Origin: Stenotrophomonas oahuensis
Lineage (GTDB): Bacteria > Pseudomonadota > Gammaproteobacteria > Xanthomonadales > Xanthomonadaceae
NCBI RefSeq assembly: GCF_031834595.1
Contig: NZ_CP115541.1
Span: forward strand, 3,962,501 to 4,026,500
Direction of reading: 5' to 3'
DNA: 64,000 bases
Position 1 is the stretch's first letter; each line of letters begins with the position of its first letter. Of this stretch, positions 53,751 to 62,660 are shown piece after piece. The position numbers and the translations under genes are program-made. A model generated the notes under the pieces. The model did no database searches, had not been told where the DNA came from, and was given only the letters and a program-made list of their open reading frames with translations.

Positions 53751-56309
53751 TCACTTGCCCGGGCATGCAACCGTGACTTCGGCTTCGTTCAACGCCCCCA
53801 GCGCCACGCGCGAGACGGACACCGTCATCGCCCCGGCGGTGCCCAGCGACCAAGGCCGGTCCAGCTTGCTGACATCCGCACCGGCGGTGGTCAGGCATTT
53901 CAACGGAATGCCCACCTGCTTCCATTCACCCACCGGTAGTGCCGCCAGCGTCGGACCCACGTCAACACGGGCCGAACACCCGGTGCCGCAGCCGACCGCC
54001 AGCCACGCATTGCCCTTGGGCGCAGCGTCAACACGCAGCGTGGTCAGCAGCATCAGGTCACCGTTGCTTTCGCGCTGAACGTCCAGCGGCGTATGCGATT
54101 GCAAGGCAACGGTGGCCTCGCCCTTGCCCGACCAGGCCAGACGGCGCCCGTCTTCCTGCGCAAGGTGATCAACCCCCGTGACCTTCAACAGATCGCCGTC
54201 GAGGGATTCCGGCACTTTGGTGACGGTCACGCCCTGCCCCGTCGGGTTTTCCAGTCGCAGGGCAATGCCGGAACCGGCGTCGCCGCGCGCGAAGTACACG
54301 CCCACCGCACCTTCATTACCGGTTACGCCCGACTCTTCCGGCAGTGCCGCCAGATCGCCCTTGTCGGCGTAGGTGAGGCCGTAGCCGAAGGCAAACTGCG
54401 GGTTGTAGTCCTTCTGTCCGACATTGTTGGCGTACTGCGTCGCAGTGCGCGGCCAGCTGAAGCTCAACTTTCCCTTGAAGTCGTGCTGCACGCTGCCATC
54501 CGGCTTGCGCAGCAGGACGTCGGCAATGCCTGCACCTTCCGAACCGGGCAGCCAGGCTGCGATGAACGCATCGGACGCGTTGATCTCACGATTCACCCAC
54601 AGCGGGCGGCCACTCAGGAACACCGCCACCACCGGAATGCCGTCCGCCTTCAAACGCTTGAGCAGTTCCAGGTCTGCATCATCGCCCGGCTTGTAGGCCA
54701 GTGTGGGCAGATCGCCCTGAAACTCGGCATACGGGTTCTCGCCGAACACGACCACCGCCACATCCGGCTTGGTGGTGTATTTGCCGTCCACCGCCAGCAC
54801 CGCCTCACCGCCCGCCGCCTTGACCTGCTTCGCGATACCTTCGTAAATGGTGTTTGCGTTCGGGAAGTCCTTGCGGGTGGTGCCGGTACCCTGCCAGTTC
54901 AGCGTCCAACCGCCTGCCTGCTTACCTACATCATTGGCACCGTCACCGGCCACCAGGATGCGCTGCTTCGGCGACAGCGGCAGTACGGCACCCTGGTTCT
55001 TCAGCAGCACCAGCGACTCGCGCACCGCCTGCCGGGCCACCTCGCGATGCTCCGGTGCACCGATCAGGGCAAACTGCCCGCCCACGGCGCGCGTGGAGGG
55101 CTTGCCGGCTTCGAACAGGCCCAGGCGCATCTTCACCCGCAGAATGCGCCGCACCGCTTCGTCCAACCGCTCCTGGCTGATGGCGCCGTCCTTGACTGCC
55201 GCCAGCGTGGTTTCGTAGAAGCCTTTCCAGCTGTCCGAAGCCATCGCCATGTCCAGGCCGGCGTTGATCGTGGCCGGGCAGTCGGTGGTGGTGCAGCCCT
55301 TCACCTGGCCATGGCCGTTCCAGTCGCCGACCACGAAGCCGCCGAAGTTCATGCGACCTTTCAGCGCGTCGGTCAGGTACGGCTTGTGACCGTGCATCTT
55401 CTCGCCGTTGACGCTGTTGAACGAGGCCATCGCGGTCTGCGCACCGGCTTCAATCGCTGGCGGATAGCCGGCGTTATGGATGCGCACCAGTTCGGCCTCG
55501 CTGATCTTCGTATCACCCTGGTCCTTGCCGTCGGTGGTGCCGCCGTCACCAAGGAAATGCTTTACCGAGGCGATCACATGCCGGCCATCCAGGAACTCTG
55601 GCGAACCGACCTTGCCCTGCAGGCCTTCGACCATCCGGCCGGAGTAGCTGGCCACGACGTCCGGGGATTCGGAATAGCCCTCGTAGGTGCGACCCCAGCG
55701 GTCGTCCTGCGGTACCGCCACGGTGGGAGCGAACGTCCACTCCATGCCGGTGGCACGGGTTTCCAGCGCGGTGATCTCGCCGATGCGATGCAGCAGGTCC
55801 GGATTACGGGCGGCACCCAGGCCGATGTTGTGCGGGAACAACGTGGCCCCGACGATGTTGCTCTGCCCGTGCACGGCATCGATACCGAACAGCACCGGAA
55901 TCGCCTTGCCGCCCTGTGAGGTATCCATCGACGCTTCATAGAAGGCATCGGCCAGCGCCAGCCACTCGGCCGGCGAGGCGTCATATCGGCCGCCCGGGTC
56001 GGAGTTGCCGCCGGCCAGGATCGAGCCGAGCCGGTACTTGCGCAGATCGTCCGGGGTGATGCTGGCAATATCGCCCTGCACCAGCTGACCCACCTTCTCC
56101 TCGACGGTCATGGTCGCCATCAGGTTGGTGATGCGCCTTTCCATCGCGGCATCTTCGGCCAACGGCCAGGTCACCTGTGGCCAGGGGTTCGCATCGGCCT
56201 GCGCCGGTGCGGGCGAGGCCGCCTTGTCATCGCCCTTGCAGGCCGCCAGGGCCAGCAGCAGGGCAACCATCAGTACGCCGCTACGGCGCGTCGAGTAGTG
56301 GTGGGTCAT
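53751..56309 (-). CDS. GH3 glucan 1,4-beta-glucosidase-type lipoprotein
   Basis: 852 residues. Signal with lipobox LALAACKG, so probably lipid-anchored. GH3 motifs: GIDAVHGQSNIVGATLFPHNIGLG, ASVKHFLGDGGTTDGKDQGDT, nucleophile D329 in GFVVGDWNGHGQV, C-terminal FSWPRTATQYANNVG and FAFGYGLTY. A further galactose-binding-like domain (SLGTAGAMTVSVSRVALG) ends the protein, as in ExoP-type exo-beta-glucosidases; some relatives act on xylan fragments. The ATG at 56309 is chosen for the leader. It follows xylA by 23 bp, so xylB-xylA-GH3 is probably one operon. Confidence 0.9.
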   Translation of the reverse strand: MTHHYSTRRSGVLMVALLLALAACKGDDKAASPAPAQADANPWPQVTWPLAEDAAMERRITNLMATMTVEEKVGQLVQGDIASITPDDLRKYRLGSILAGGNSDPGGRYDASPAEWLALADAFYEASMDTSQGGKAIPVLFGIDAVHGQSNIVGATLFPHNIGLGAARNPDLLHRIGEITALETRATGMEWTFAPTVAVPQDDRWGRTYEGYSESPDVVASYSGRMVEGLQGKVGSPEFLDGRHVIASVKHFLGDGGTTDGKDQGDTKISEAELVRIHNAGYPPAIEAGAQTAMASFNSVNGEKMHGHKPYLTDALKGRMNFGGFVVGDWNGHGQVKGCTTTDCPATINAGLDMAMASDSWKGFYETTLAAVKDGAISQERLDEAVRRILRVKMRLGLFEAGKPSTRAVGGQFALIGAPEHREVARQAVRESLVLLKNQGAVLPLSPKQRILVAGDGANDVGKQAGGWTLNWQGTGTTRKDFPNANTIYEGIAKQVKAAGGEAVLAVDGKYTTKPDVAVVVFGENPYAEFQGDLPTLAYKPGDDADLELLKRLKADGIPVVAVFLSGRPLWVNREINASDAFIAAWLPGSEGAGIADVLLRKPDGSVQHDFKGKLSFSWPRTATQYANNVGQKDYNPQFAFGYGLTYADKGDLAALPEESGVTGNEGAVGVYFARGDAGSGIALRLENPTGQGVTVTKVPESLDGDLLKVTGVDHLAQEDGRRLAWSGKGEATVALQSHTPLDVQRESNGDLMLLTTLRVDAAPKGNAWLAVGCGTGCSARVDVGPTLAALPVGEWKQVGIPLKCLTTAGADVSKLDRPWSLGTAGAMTVSVSRVALGALNEAEVTVACPGK

Positions 56310-56332
56310 GGTGGTCGTCCTTGTGGGCGCGC

Positions 56333-57667
56333 TCAGCGCAACAGGTACTGGTTGATCAGGTTTTCGTAGCGTTCCTGCTTGCCGCTGATCTGCTTCGGCT
56401 CGCCGCCCTTCGCACCGAGCGCCGCCAGGTCGACAAGACTGAGTGCGCCACGCTCGAACTGCTGGCCGGCACCGCTGTCGAAGCTGGCGTAGCGCTCTTT
56501 GCGCCACTGCTCCCACGGCGAGTCGTTCAGCAGGCCATGCGCCACTTCCAGCCCGCGTGCGAACGCATCCATGCCGCCGATGTGGGCAATGAACAGATCG
56601 TCCAGATCGGTCGACTCGCGCCGCACCTTGGCGTCAAAGTTCAAGCCGCCTTCCAGCCCGCCCTGGCGCAGCACCACGAGCATTGCGCCCACTGTGTCGT
56701 ACAGGTCGGTCGGGAACTGGTCGGTATCCCAGCCGTTCTGGGCGTTGCCGCGATTGGCGTCGATGCTGCCGAGCAGGCCGTGGTCGGAGGCCACCTGCAG
56801 GTCGTGCTCGAAGGTGTGGCCGGACAACGTCGCGTGGTTGGCCTCGATGTTGAGCTTGAAGTCCTTCTCCAGCCCGTGCTCCTTCAGGAAGCCGGCCACG
56901 GTGGCGCTGTCGAAGTCGTACTGGTGCTTCATCGGCTCCATCGGCTTCGGCTCGATCAGGAAGTTGCCCTTCAAGCCGATGCTGCGGCCATAGTCGCGGG
57001 CCATGGTAAGGAAGCGGGCGAAGTGGTCGACCTCCCGCTTCATCTGCGTGTTCACCAGCGAGGCATAGCCTTCACGGCCGCCCCAGAACACATAGTGCTC
57101 ACCGCCCAGCTCGACGGTCGCTTCCAGTGCCGCCTTGACCTGCACGGCGGCGCGCGCGACCACGGCGAAGTCCGGGTTGGTCGAAGCACCGTTCATGTAG
57201 CGCGGGTGCGAGAACAGGTTCGCCGTGCCCCACAGCAGCTTCATGCCGGTGGCCTCCTGGCGGGCCTTGGCCAGGCCGACCATGTGCTTCAGGTTCTTCT
57301 CGTACTGCGCCGGGTCGTCAGCATCCGGGGCCAGGTCAATGTCGTGGAAGCACCAATACGGCACGCCCAGCTTGGTGAAGAACTCGAACGCCGCATCCAC
57401 CTTGGCTTCAGCAGTCGCCATGGGCGAGCTCGATTCCCACGGGAAATGGCGGGTACCCGGACCGAACGGATCATGCCCGGCGTTGCAGAAGGTATGCCAG
57501 TAGCACACGGCGAAACGCAGGTGCTCCTGCATGGTCTTGCCGCCAATGACCTTGTTGGCGTCGTAGACCTTGAACGCCAGCGGATTGTCCGAGCCGCGAC
57601 CTTCGAACGGGATGCGGCCAATGCCGGGGAAGTATTCCTTGGCGCCGATGTAGGGCTGCGTGCTCAT
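56333..57667 (-). CDS. xylA: Xylose isomerase
   Basis: 444 residues, the usual length of the group II enzyme. Converts D-xylose to D-xylulose. Motifs: [27 protein letters not shown] with the catalytic His, [34 protein letters not shown] (metal-binding Glu), [37 protein letters not shown]. The ATG at 57667 begins the canonical [16 protein letters not shown]. Lies 44 bp downstream of xylB. Confidence 0.97.
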   Translation of the reverse strand: MSTQPYIGAKEYFPGIGRIPFEGRGSDNPLAFKVYDANKVIGGKTMQEHLRFAVCYWHTFCNAGHDPFGPGTRHFPWESSSPMATAEAKVDAAFEFFTKLGVPYWCFHDIDLAPDADDPAQYEKNLKHMVGLAKARQEATGMKLLWGTANLFSHPRYMNGASTNPDFAVVARAAVQVKAALEATVELGGEHYVFWGGREGYASLVNTQMKREVDHFARFLTMARDYGRSIGLKGNFLIEPKPMEPMKHQYDFDSATVAGFLKEHGLEKDFKLNIEANHATLSGHTFEHDLQVASDHGLLGSIDANRGNAQNGWDTDQFPTDLYDTVGAMLVVLRQGGLEGGLNFDAKVRRESTDLDDLFIAHIGGMDAFARGLEVAHGLLNDSPWEQWRKERYASFDSGAGQQFERGALSLVDLAALGAKGGEPKQISGKQERYENLINQYLLR

Positions 57668-57711
57668 GGTGCATGTTCCTTTGGTTATGCGAGGTGTCGC
57701 GAAAAGTGAGA

Positions 57712-59205
57712 TCAGCCGCGCTGCAGCGGCGTGATGGCGTCGAGGTGGCGCAGATAGCGTGTGTAGGCGCTGGCATAGGCCTGGCTGCGTGCCGGGTCCG
57801 GGCGTGCCGAAAGCGATGCCTCCAGCGCGACGTGCCGATCGGTGATGTCGTGGATGGAGGCCGCATCGCCGCGCGAACGGCCCAGCGCCCACAGTGCCTG
57901 CAGCGCAGCACCGAACGCTGCGCCTTCGGCCTGCACTGGCACCTCCACCGGCAGGCCGAATACATCGGCGACCAGCTGGCGCCACTCGGCACTGTTGCTG
58001 CCGCCGCCGGTCAACACAATGCGGTCGAACTGCATGCCGGCACGCACGAATGCGTCGTAGCCGTACTTCAGGCTGTACGTAGCCCCTTCCATCGCCGCGC
58101 GGTAGAGGTGCGCCGGGGTCATGTTGGTGGTATCCAGGCCCGCCAGAACGCCTTTACCGTGCGGCAGATCCGGGGTGCGCTCGCCGTTGAGGAACGGCAG
58201 CATCACCAGCCCCTCGGCACCTGGCGCGGTGGCGCGCAGGTGCGCATCGCCATCACGGGTGCTGAATCCGAAGGCCTTGGCGACCTGCTCGGTCACCACC
58301 GTGCAGTTCATGGTGCAGATCAGCGGCAGCCAGCCGCCGGTGGAGGAACAGAACGCGGCCCACGCGCCTTCCGGGTCCACCACCGGGGTATCGGAGTAGG
58401 CAAACAAGGTTCCGGAGGTGCCGAGGCTCATGGCCAGACGCCCGGGGACGACGCACCCGGTACCAATGGCAGCCATCATGTTGTCGCCGCCTCCGACCGC
58501 CACTTTCGCGGCAGCCGGGATGCCGAGTGCAGCAGCGGTGGCAGGATCCACGCCGAACAAGGCATCAGGCCCGGCGATGGGCGGCAGGCATTCCGCAAGG
58601 TCCCGATCCGGATCGGTGGCACGCAGCAGTTCGTTGGACCAGGTGCGGGTGCGCACGTCCAGCCAGCCGGTACCGGAGGCGTCCCCGTATTCGCAGAAGC
58701 GCTGGCCGGTCAGCACGAAGTTGAGGTAGTCGTGGGGCAGCAGGATGGTCGCCAGGCGCGCGTAGGCTTCAGGGCGATGCGCCTTGGTCCACGGCAGCTT
58801 CGACGCCGTGTAACCGGTCAGCACCGGATTGCCCGCCAGTTCAATGGTGCGGGCGGGTCCGCCCACCGCGTCCATGATCTGCACGCACTCGGCCGAGGTG
58901 CTGGTATCGCACCAGAGTTTGGCCGGTGCCAGCACCTCCCCCGCCGCATCCACTGGCACGAAGCCGTGTTGCTGGCCCGACACCGCCAGTGCGGCGATGT
59001 TCGCGCGTATGCCGGGGTCCAGTGCGCTGAAACACGCATGCAGCGCCGCAACCCAGTCGGCTGGCCGTTGTTCACGGCTGCCATCGCTGCCGCTGCTCAG
59101 TTCGAGCGGCGCGCTTGCAGCGGCCACGATGGCCTGCCCGGCCGCGTCGTAGACCACCACCTTCAGGCTTTGCGTACCCGCATCAATTCCCGCAACCAGA
59201 TCCAT
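57712..59205 (-). CDS. xylB: Xylulokinase
   Basis: 497 residues of the FGGY kinase family. It phosphorylates D-xylulose. [15 protein letters not shown] (phosphate loop), [40 protein letters not shown] (catalytic Asp), [45 protein letters not shown]. The ATG at 59205 follows AAAGGG; a TTG one codon earlier is less likely. A xyl-box lies 25 bp upstream. Confidence 0.96.
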   Translation of the reverse strand: MDLVAGIDAGTQSLKVVVYDAAGQAIVAAASAPLELSSGSDGSREQRPADWVAALHACFSALDPGIRANIAALAVSGQQHGFVPVDAAGEVLAPAKLWCDTSTSAECVQIMDAVGGPARTIELAGNPVLTGYTASKLPWTKAHRPEAYARLATILLPHDYLNFVLTGQRFCEYGDASGTGWLDVRTRTWSNELLRATDPDRDLAECLPPIAGPDALFGVDPATAAALGIPAAAKVAVGGGDNMMAAIGTGCVVPGRLAMSLGTSGTLFAYSDTPVVDPEGAWAAFCSSTGGWLPLICTMNCTVVTEQVAKAFGFSTRDGDAHLRATAPGAEGLVMLPFLNGERTPDLPHGKGVLAGLDTTNMTPAHLYRAAMEGATYSLKYGYDAFVRAGMQFDRIVLTGGGSNSAEWRQLVADVFGLPVEVPVQAEGAAFGAALQALWALGRSRGDAASIHDITDRHVALEASLSARPDPARSQAYASAYTRYLRHLDAITPLQRG

Positions 59206-59228
59206 CAAAACACCCTTTGAAAAATTAA

Positions 59229-59242
59229 AGTTAGCGCTACCT
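59229..59242 (-). promoter_or_regulatory. xyl-box upstream of xylB
   Basis: On the minus strand AGGTAGCGCTAACT, 12 of 14 identical to the xyl-box TGGTAGCGCTAACA reported for XylR control of xylan genes in Xanthomonas campestris. It contains the palindrome core GTTAGCGCTAC. Placed 25 bp before the xylB start, suited to repression by a LacI-type XylR. No other close copy was found upstream of the GH67 operon. Confidence 0.75.
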
Positions 59243-59271
59243 TGAGCGGCCGGCAGAAGGCCGCGCGGCGG

Positions 59272-60801
59272 CTATGCCATGGCCACGCGCGACGGCCACA
59301 CGTCCGGTGCCGCCCTGCAGTACTGCTCGATGAACCTGTCCTGCGAGGGCATCCGGGCAACCGCCTGATGCAGCGGCTGCTGGATGCGCGTCAGCAAGGT
59401 GCGCAGATCGGGGTCGCTCAGGGCACGCGCCAATGGATGCGGGGCACCGGGCTGGATCCCCTGCCCCATCAATACACTGGTCCAGGAATCCACGCGGAAC
59501 AGTTCGCCCGGGTCCTGCCACGCGTGCGCCCGCTCGCGCCAGGCACGCAGGCGGATGTCCAGCGAATCCGGCAGGGCCATCTCGCGACATGCCTTCCACA
59601 TCGGCTCGTCGCGCTGGGTGGCGTGGTAGTGCAGGATGATGAAGTCGCGCACGTGCTCCATTTCCTGCTGGCTGACCTCGTTGAACAGCCGCACCAGCGA
59701 CGGGCTGATGCCATCGGACGGGAACAACTGGATCAGCCGTACCACGGCGCTGATGGTCAGGTGGATGCTGGTGGACTCAAGCGGCTCGATGAAACCGCTG
59801 GCCAGGCCCAGCGACACCACATTCTGGTTCCAGGCCTTCAGCCGGCGCCCGCTGCGGAACGGCACCAGCCACGGGTCACGCAGTGGTTCGCCGTCCACAT
59901 CACGCAGCAACTTGGCATGCGCCTCGTCGTCGGACATGTGACGGCTGGAAAACACCAGCCCGCAGCCGACCCGGTGCTGCAGTGCGATATGCCAACGCCA
60001 GCCCGCTTCATGTGCGATCGCGCGCGTATACGGCACCGGCGGTGCCACCGATTCGGTCTGCACGGCCACGGCGCGGTCACTGGGCAGCCATTCGTGCCAG
60101 TCCTCGTAGCCGGTCTTCAGTGTCTGCTCGATGAGCAGGCCGCGGAAGCCGGTGCAGTCGATGAACAGATCGCCTTCGATGACCTGCCCGTCCTCCAGCA
60201 CCAGTGCCTGCACCGAACCGTCATGTGCGTGCTGCCGGACTTCGCGGATCTTGCCTTCCACGCGCCTCAGCCCTTGCGCTTCTGCCCTGCGCCGCAGGAA
60301 CTTGGCGTATAGCCCGGCATCGAAGTGGTAGGCGTAGCTCACCTGCGGCTGGGTATCCAGCGAGAACTGGTCCCCGCGCGAGGCCAGGCTCTCCAGGCAG
60401 AAGTCGCCCAGGTCCGACGGCATGCCGCGACGCAGGCTGTCCAGCCAGAAGTGATGGAACGGCGTGGCCCAGGTGTTCTGGCCGATGGTGCCGAACGGAT
60501 GGAAGAACCGTTCGCCGGGCCGACGCCAGTTCTCAAATGAGATCGAGAGTTTGAACGTGCCGGCCACTTCGCGCAGGAACTCCTGTTCGTCGATCTGCAG
60601 GAAGCGGTGGAAGGTGCGGATGGGCGGTACCGTCGACTCGCCTACCCCCACAGTTCCAATCTGCTCCGACTCCACCAGGGTGATCTCCAGCTGGTCACGG
60701 AACTGATGCGACAGCGCGCAGCCGGCCAGCCAGCCAGCCGTGCCACCGCCGGCAATGACCACCCTGCGGATCCGTCCTTCGGTTGTCTCAGCAGCGTTCA
60801 A
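59272..60801 (-). CDS. Tryptophan-halogenase-like flavoprotein
   Basis: 509 residues, FAD-dependent. The FAD motif GGGTAGWLAG (about residue 20) and GTVGVGEST fit the flavin-dependent halogenase family, as does SGFIEPLESTSIH, which holds the catalytic Glu. Two hallmarks deviate: the WxWxIP motif reads GWRWHIALQ (Ala for Pro), and around the position of PrnA Lys79 the sequence is VPPIRTFHRFL with no Lys. It may act as a monooxygenase or on an unusual substrate. Start TTG 60801 follows GGGGAG. Gap to the cupin stop is 13 bp; part of the receptor-SapC-cupin-flavoprotein series. Confidence 0.82.
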   Translation of the reverse strand: MNAAETTEGRIRRVVIAGGGTAGWLAGCALSHQFRDQLEITLVESEQIGTVGVGESTVPPIRTFHRFLQIDEQEFLREVAGTFKLSISFENWRRPGERFFHPFGTIGQNTWATPFHHFWLDSLRRGMPSDLGDFCLESLASRGDQFSLDTQPQVSYAYHFDAGLYAKFLRRRAEAQGLRRVEGKIREVRQHAHDGSVQALVLEDGQVIEGDLFIDCTGFRGLLIEQTLKTGYEDWHEWLPSDRAVAVQTESVAPPVPYTRAIAHEAGWRWHIALQHRVGCGLVFSSRHMSDDEAHAKLLRDVDGEPLRDPWLVPFRSGRRLKAWNQNVVSLGLASGFIEPLESTSIHLTISAVVRLIQLFPSDGISPSLVRLFNEVSQQEMEHVRDFIILHYHATQRDEPMWKACREMALPDSLDIRLRAWRERAHAWQDPGELFRVDSWTSVLMGQGIQPGAPHPLARALSDPDLRTLLTRIQQPLHQAVARMPSQDRFIEQYCRAAPDVWPSRVAMA

Positions 60802-60814
60802 TGCTTTGCTCCCC

Positions 60815-61834
60815 TCAACGATTGAGTCGACCCAGCAGCTGGGCGCGCACACGGCGTGCCTGCGACTCGTCGAACGGTGCCAGTTCCCCGCGTGCGGCCT
60901 CGGGCAGGTGCTGCCCCGCCCGCTCGCCAGGACCGAAAACGTAGTACTCGAAGATCTTTGCCCACGCCTGCTTTTCCCGTTCCGGAAGATCGCGCAGTGC
61001 CCACATGGCGTGCTGCAGCGCAGGCAGAGGTGAAGACAGGAAGGCCGGCGAGCTGCGCCACCAGTAATTCACCAGCACGTTGAACGGCTCGAGGCTGCGC
61101 ACGTGATGCCACCACATGCTGGGAATGAAGATCCCATCGCCGGGCTCCAGCACCGCGCTCTGCGCGCTTGCCAATGCTTCACGGAAGCGTGGGTGGCGGT
61201 CGAAATCCGGCTGGTCGAAATCCACTACGCTGACCACCTGTCCGCCTGGGGTCGGTTCCAGCGGCCCCGGATAGAGGTTGTCGATCTGATCCGGTGGAAA
61301 CAGGGTGAACCGGCGCCGGCCGACGGCGCAGCAGGCCAGGTTGTCCGGTGTGTCGAAATGGCAGGAGGCGGTGACCCGGTTGCCGATCCAGATGCTGGCC
61401 GACGCATTGATGCCCAGCGCTGCAAGGCCGGCGTCGTTGTCCTGGGCGAAGCCGGGCAAGGCCCGCTCGATCAGCAGCGAGGCCACATAGTAGGTGGGTG
61501 GGCGCGGAACGTCGAAGGTGCCGGCAATCTCATCCAGCACCGCGCCCAGCACCCCGCGCCGGACCTCGAAGTTCAACTGGGTGAAGTCTGCGTTGTAGAA
61601 CGGGCGGCCGTTGATCTCGGGCGCGCCGAATGAATACTGCACCGGTACGCCGGCGTCGAAACCCCGAAGATAATCCAGCGCGTCTGCAGTGGACCGTCGC
61701 CCTGCCTGGACCAGCGCCCAGTCCCGTGCAATGCCGCGCAACACCACCGGCTCACCGGCGGCCACCAGTGCCTCCATGGGCAGCGCGGCGGGATCCAACC
61801 CGTCCAGCGACCGCATGGCAACGCCGTGCAGCAT
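60815..61834 (-). CDS. Cupin-8/JmjC-like protein
   Basis: 339 residues. Cupin_8 family: SIWIGNRVTASCHFDTPDNLACCAVGRRRFTLFPP with the HxD iron ligands, then EPGDGIFIPSMWWHHVRSLEPFNVLVNYWW with the distal His. These are hallmarks of Fe(II)/2-oxoglutarate hydroxylases. Substrate unknown. The ATG at 61834 lies 3 bp after the SapC stop. Often found beside SapC and halogenase-like genes in TonB-receptor loci. Confidence 0.85.
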   Translation of the reverse strand: MLHGVAMRSLDGLDPAALPMEALVAAGEPVVLRGIARDWALVQAGRRSTADALDYLRGFDAGVPVQYSFGAPEINGRPFYNADFTQLNFEVRRGVLGAVLDEIAGTFDVPRPPTYYVASLLIERALPGFAQDNDAGLAALGINASASIWIGNRVTASCHFDTPDNLACCAVGRRRFTLFPPDQIDNLYPGPLEPTPGGQVVSVVDFDQPDFDRHPRFREALASAQSAVLEPGDGIFIPSMWWHHVRSLEPFNVLVNYWWRSSPAFLSSPLPALQHAMWALRDLPEREKQAWAKIFEYYVFGPGERAGQHLPEAARGELAPFDESQARRVRAQLLGRLNR

Positions 61835-61837
61835 CGG

Positions 61838-62611
61838 TCAGTTCCTGCTGGACATGGCAGCGTCCTGCACGCGCAGGCGTCGCTGCTTCTCAGCGATCAG
61901 GCGGCGCATGTTGTGCAGCGACGCCAGCATCAGATACACCCCTTCCAGATAGCCGGCACGATTCAGTTCGGCCAGCGCCGCGCCGTCCAGCTGGGCCAGC
62001 CGATCCCGGTCGATGGCATGCAGCCCATTGACGTTCACCCGGTGCTGCGGGTCGAGCTGCACGTCCAGCGCCACCGGCTGGATCAAGCCCTTGGCATCGA
62101 GCGTCGCGAACATCTGCGTGCCGTATGCATGCCCATCGTGGATGCCGCGCAGCACGCCGGCAATATGGTCGAGATAAGGTGTATTGCCGCCCTGCGGCAG
62201 AAACACCGGCTCACCCTGCACCGCGGACACCCGCGGATGATCCAGATCCACGTGGAGTACCGCCTCCTGGGTCAGCGCGCCGTCGATGCGCTGCTCCTGA
62301 AAACCGATCAGGAACGGCCCTTTGGCTGCCGCGCCAGGCAGGTAGGACGCATTCCAGCGCCCGTCCTGCAGGTACAGATTCTCGTGCTGTTCGAAACCGA
62401 GCAGCGCTACCGACTGCCATTCCCCGGTAGCGGCGTCTTTCCTCAGGAAGATCGGGTACTCACGCTGCAGCTCCGCGAACTCGCTTGGGTACGCCGGCAC
62501 CATGCCCACCGCGTCACCAAACTCGGGCCCGAAACCGGTGGCCACGCGCAGGTCCCGGTGGGCAATGTTGTTGAGCATTTCGTAACGCGCCATCGTCTCA
62601 TCCAATCCCAT
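61838..62611 (-). CDS. SapC family protein
   Basis: 257 residues from ATG 62611, which follows AAGG; an alternative ATG lies at 62593. SapC pattern: YEMLNNIAHRDLRVATG, VPAYPSEFAELQREYPIFLRKD, LGFEQHENLYLQDGRW, and PFLIGFQ. The family is common in TonB-receptor operons of Xanthomonadales and Caulobacterales; its role is not established, though S-layer export was proposed for the founding member. Positioned 49 bp after the receptor gene and 3 bp before the cupin gene. Confidence 0.87.
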   Translation of the reverse strand: MGLDETMARYEMLNNIAHRDLRVATGFGPEFGDAVGMVPAYPSEFAELQREYPIFLRKDAATGEWQSVALLGFEQHENLYLQDGRWNASYLPGAAAKGPFLIGFQEQRIDGALTQEAVLHVDLDHPRVSAVQGEPVFLPQGGNTPYLDHIAGVLRGIHDGHAYGTQMFATLDAKGLIQPVALDVQLDPQHRVNVNGLHAIDRDRLAQLDGAALAELNRAGYLEGVYLMLASLHNMRRLIAEKQRRLRVQDAAMSSRN

Positions 62612-62660
62612 CAGAGCCTTGCGCGGGTGCCACCGCACATGCAGTGGCACCCGTACCCGA

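Noticed and set aside
54093..55919. Plus-strand open frame of 608 codons
   Set aside because: Antisense to the GH3 lipoprotein, which has a clear nucleophile and lipobox.
57668..57711. Second xyl-box between xylB and xylA
   Set aside because: No GTAGCGCTAAC-like palindrome is present in this gap.
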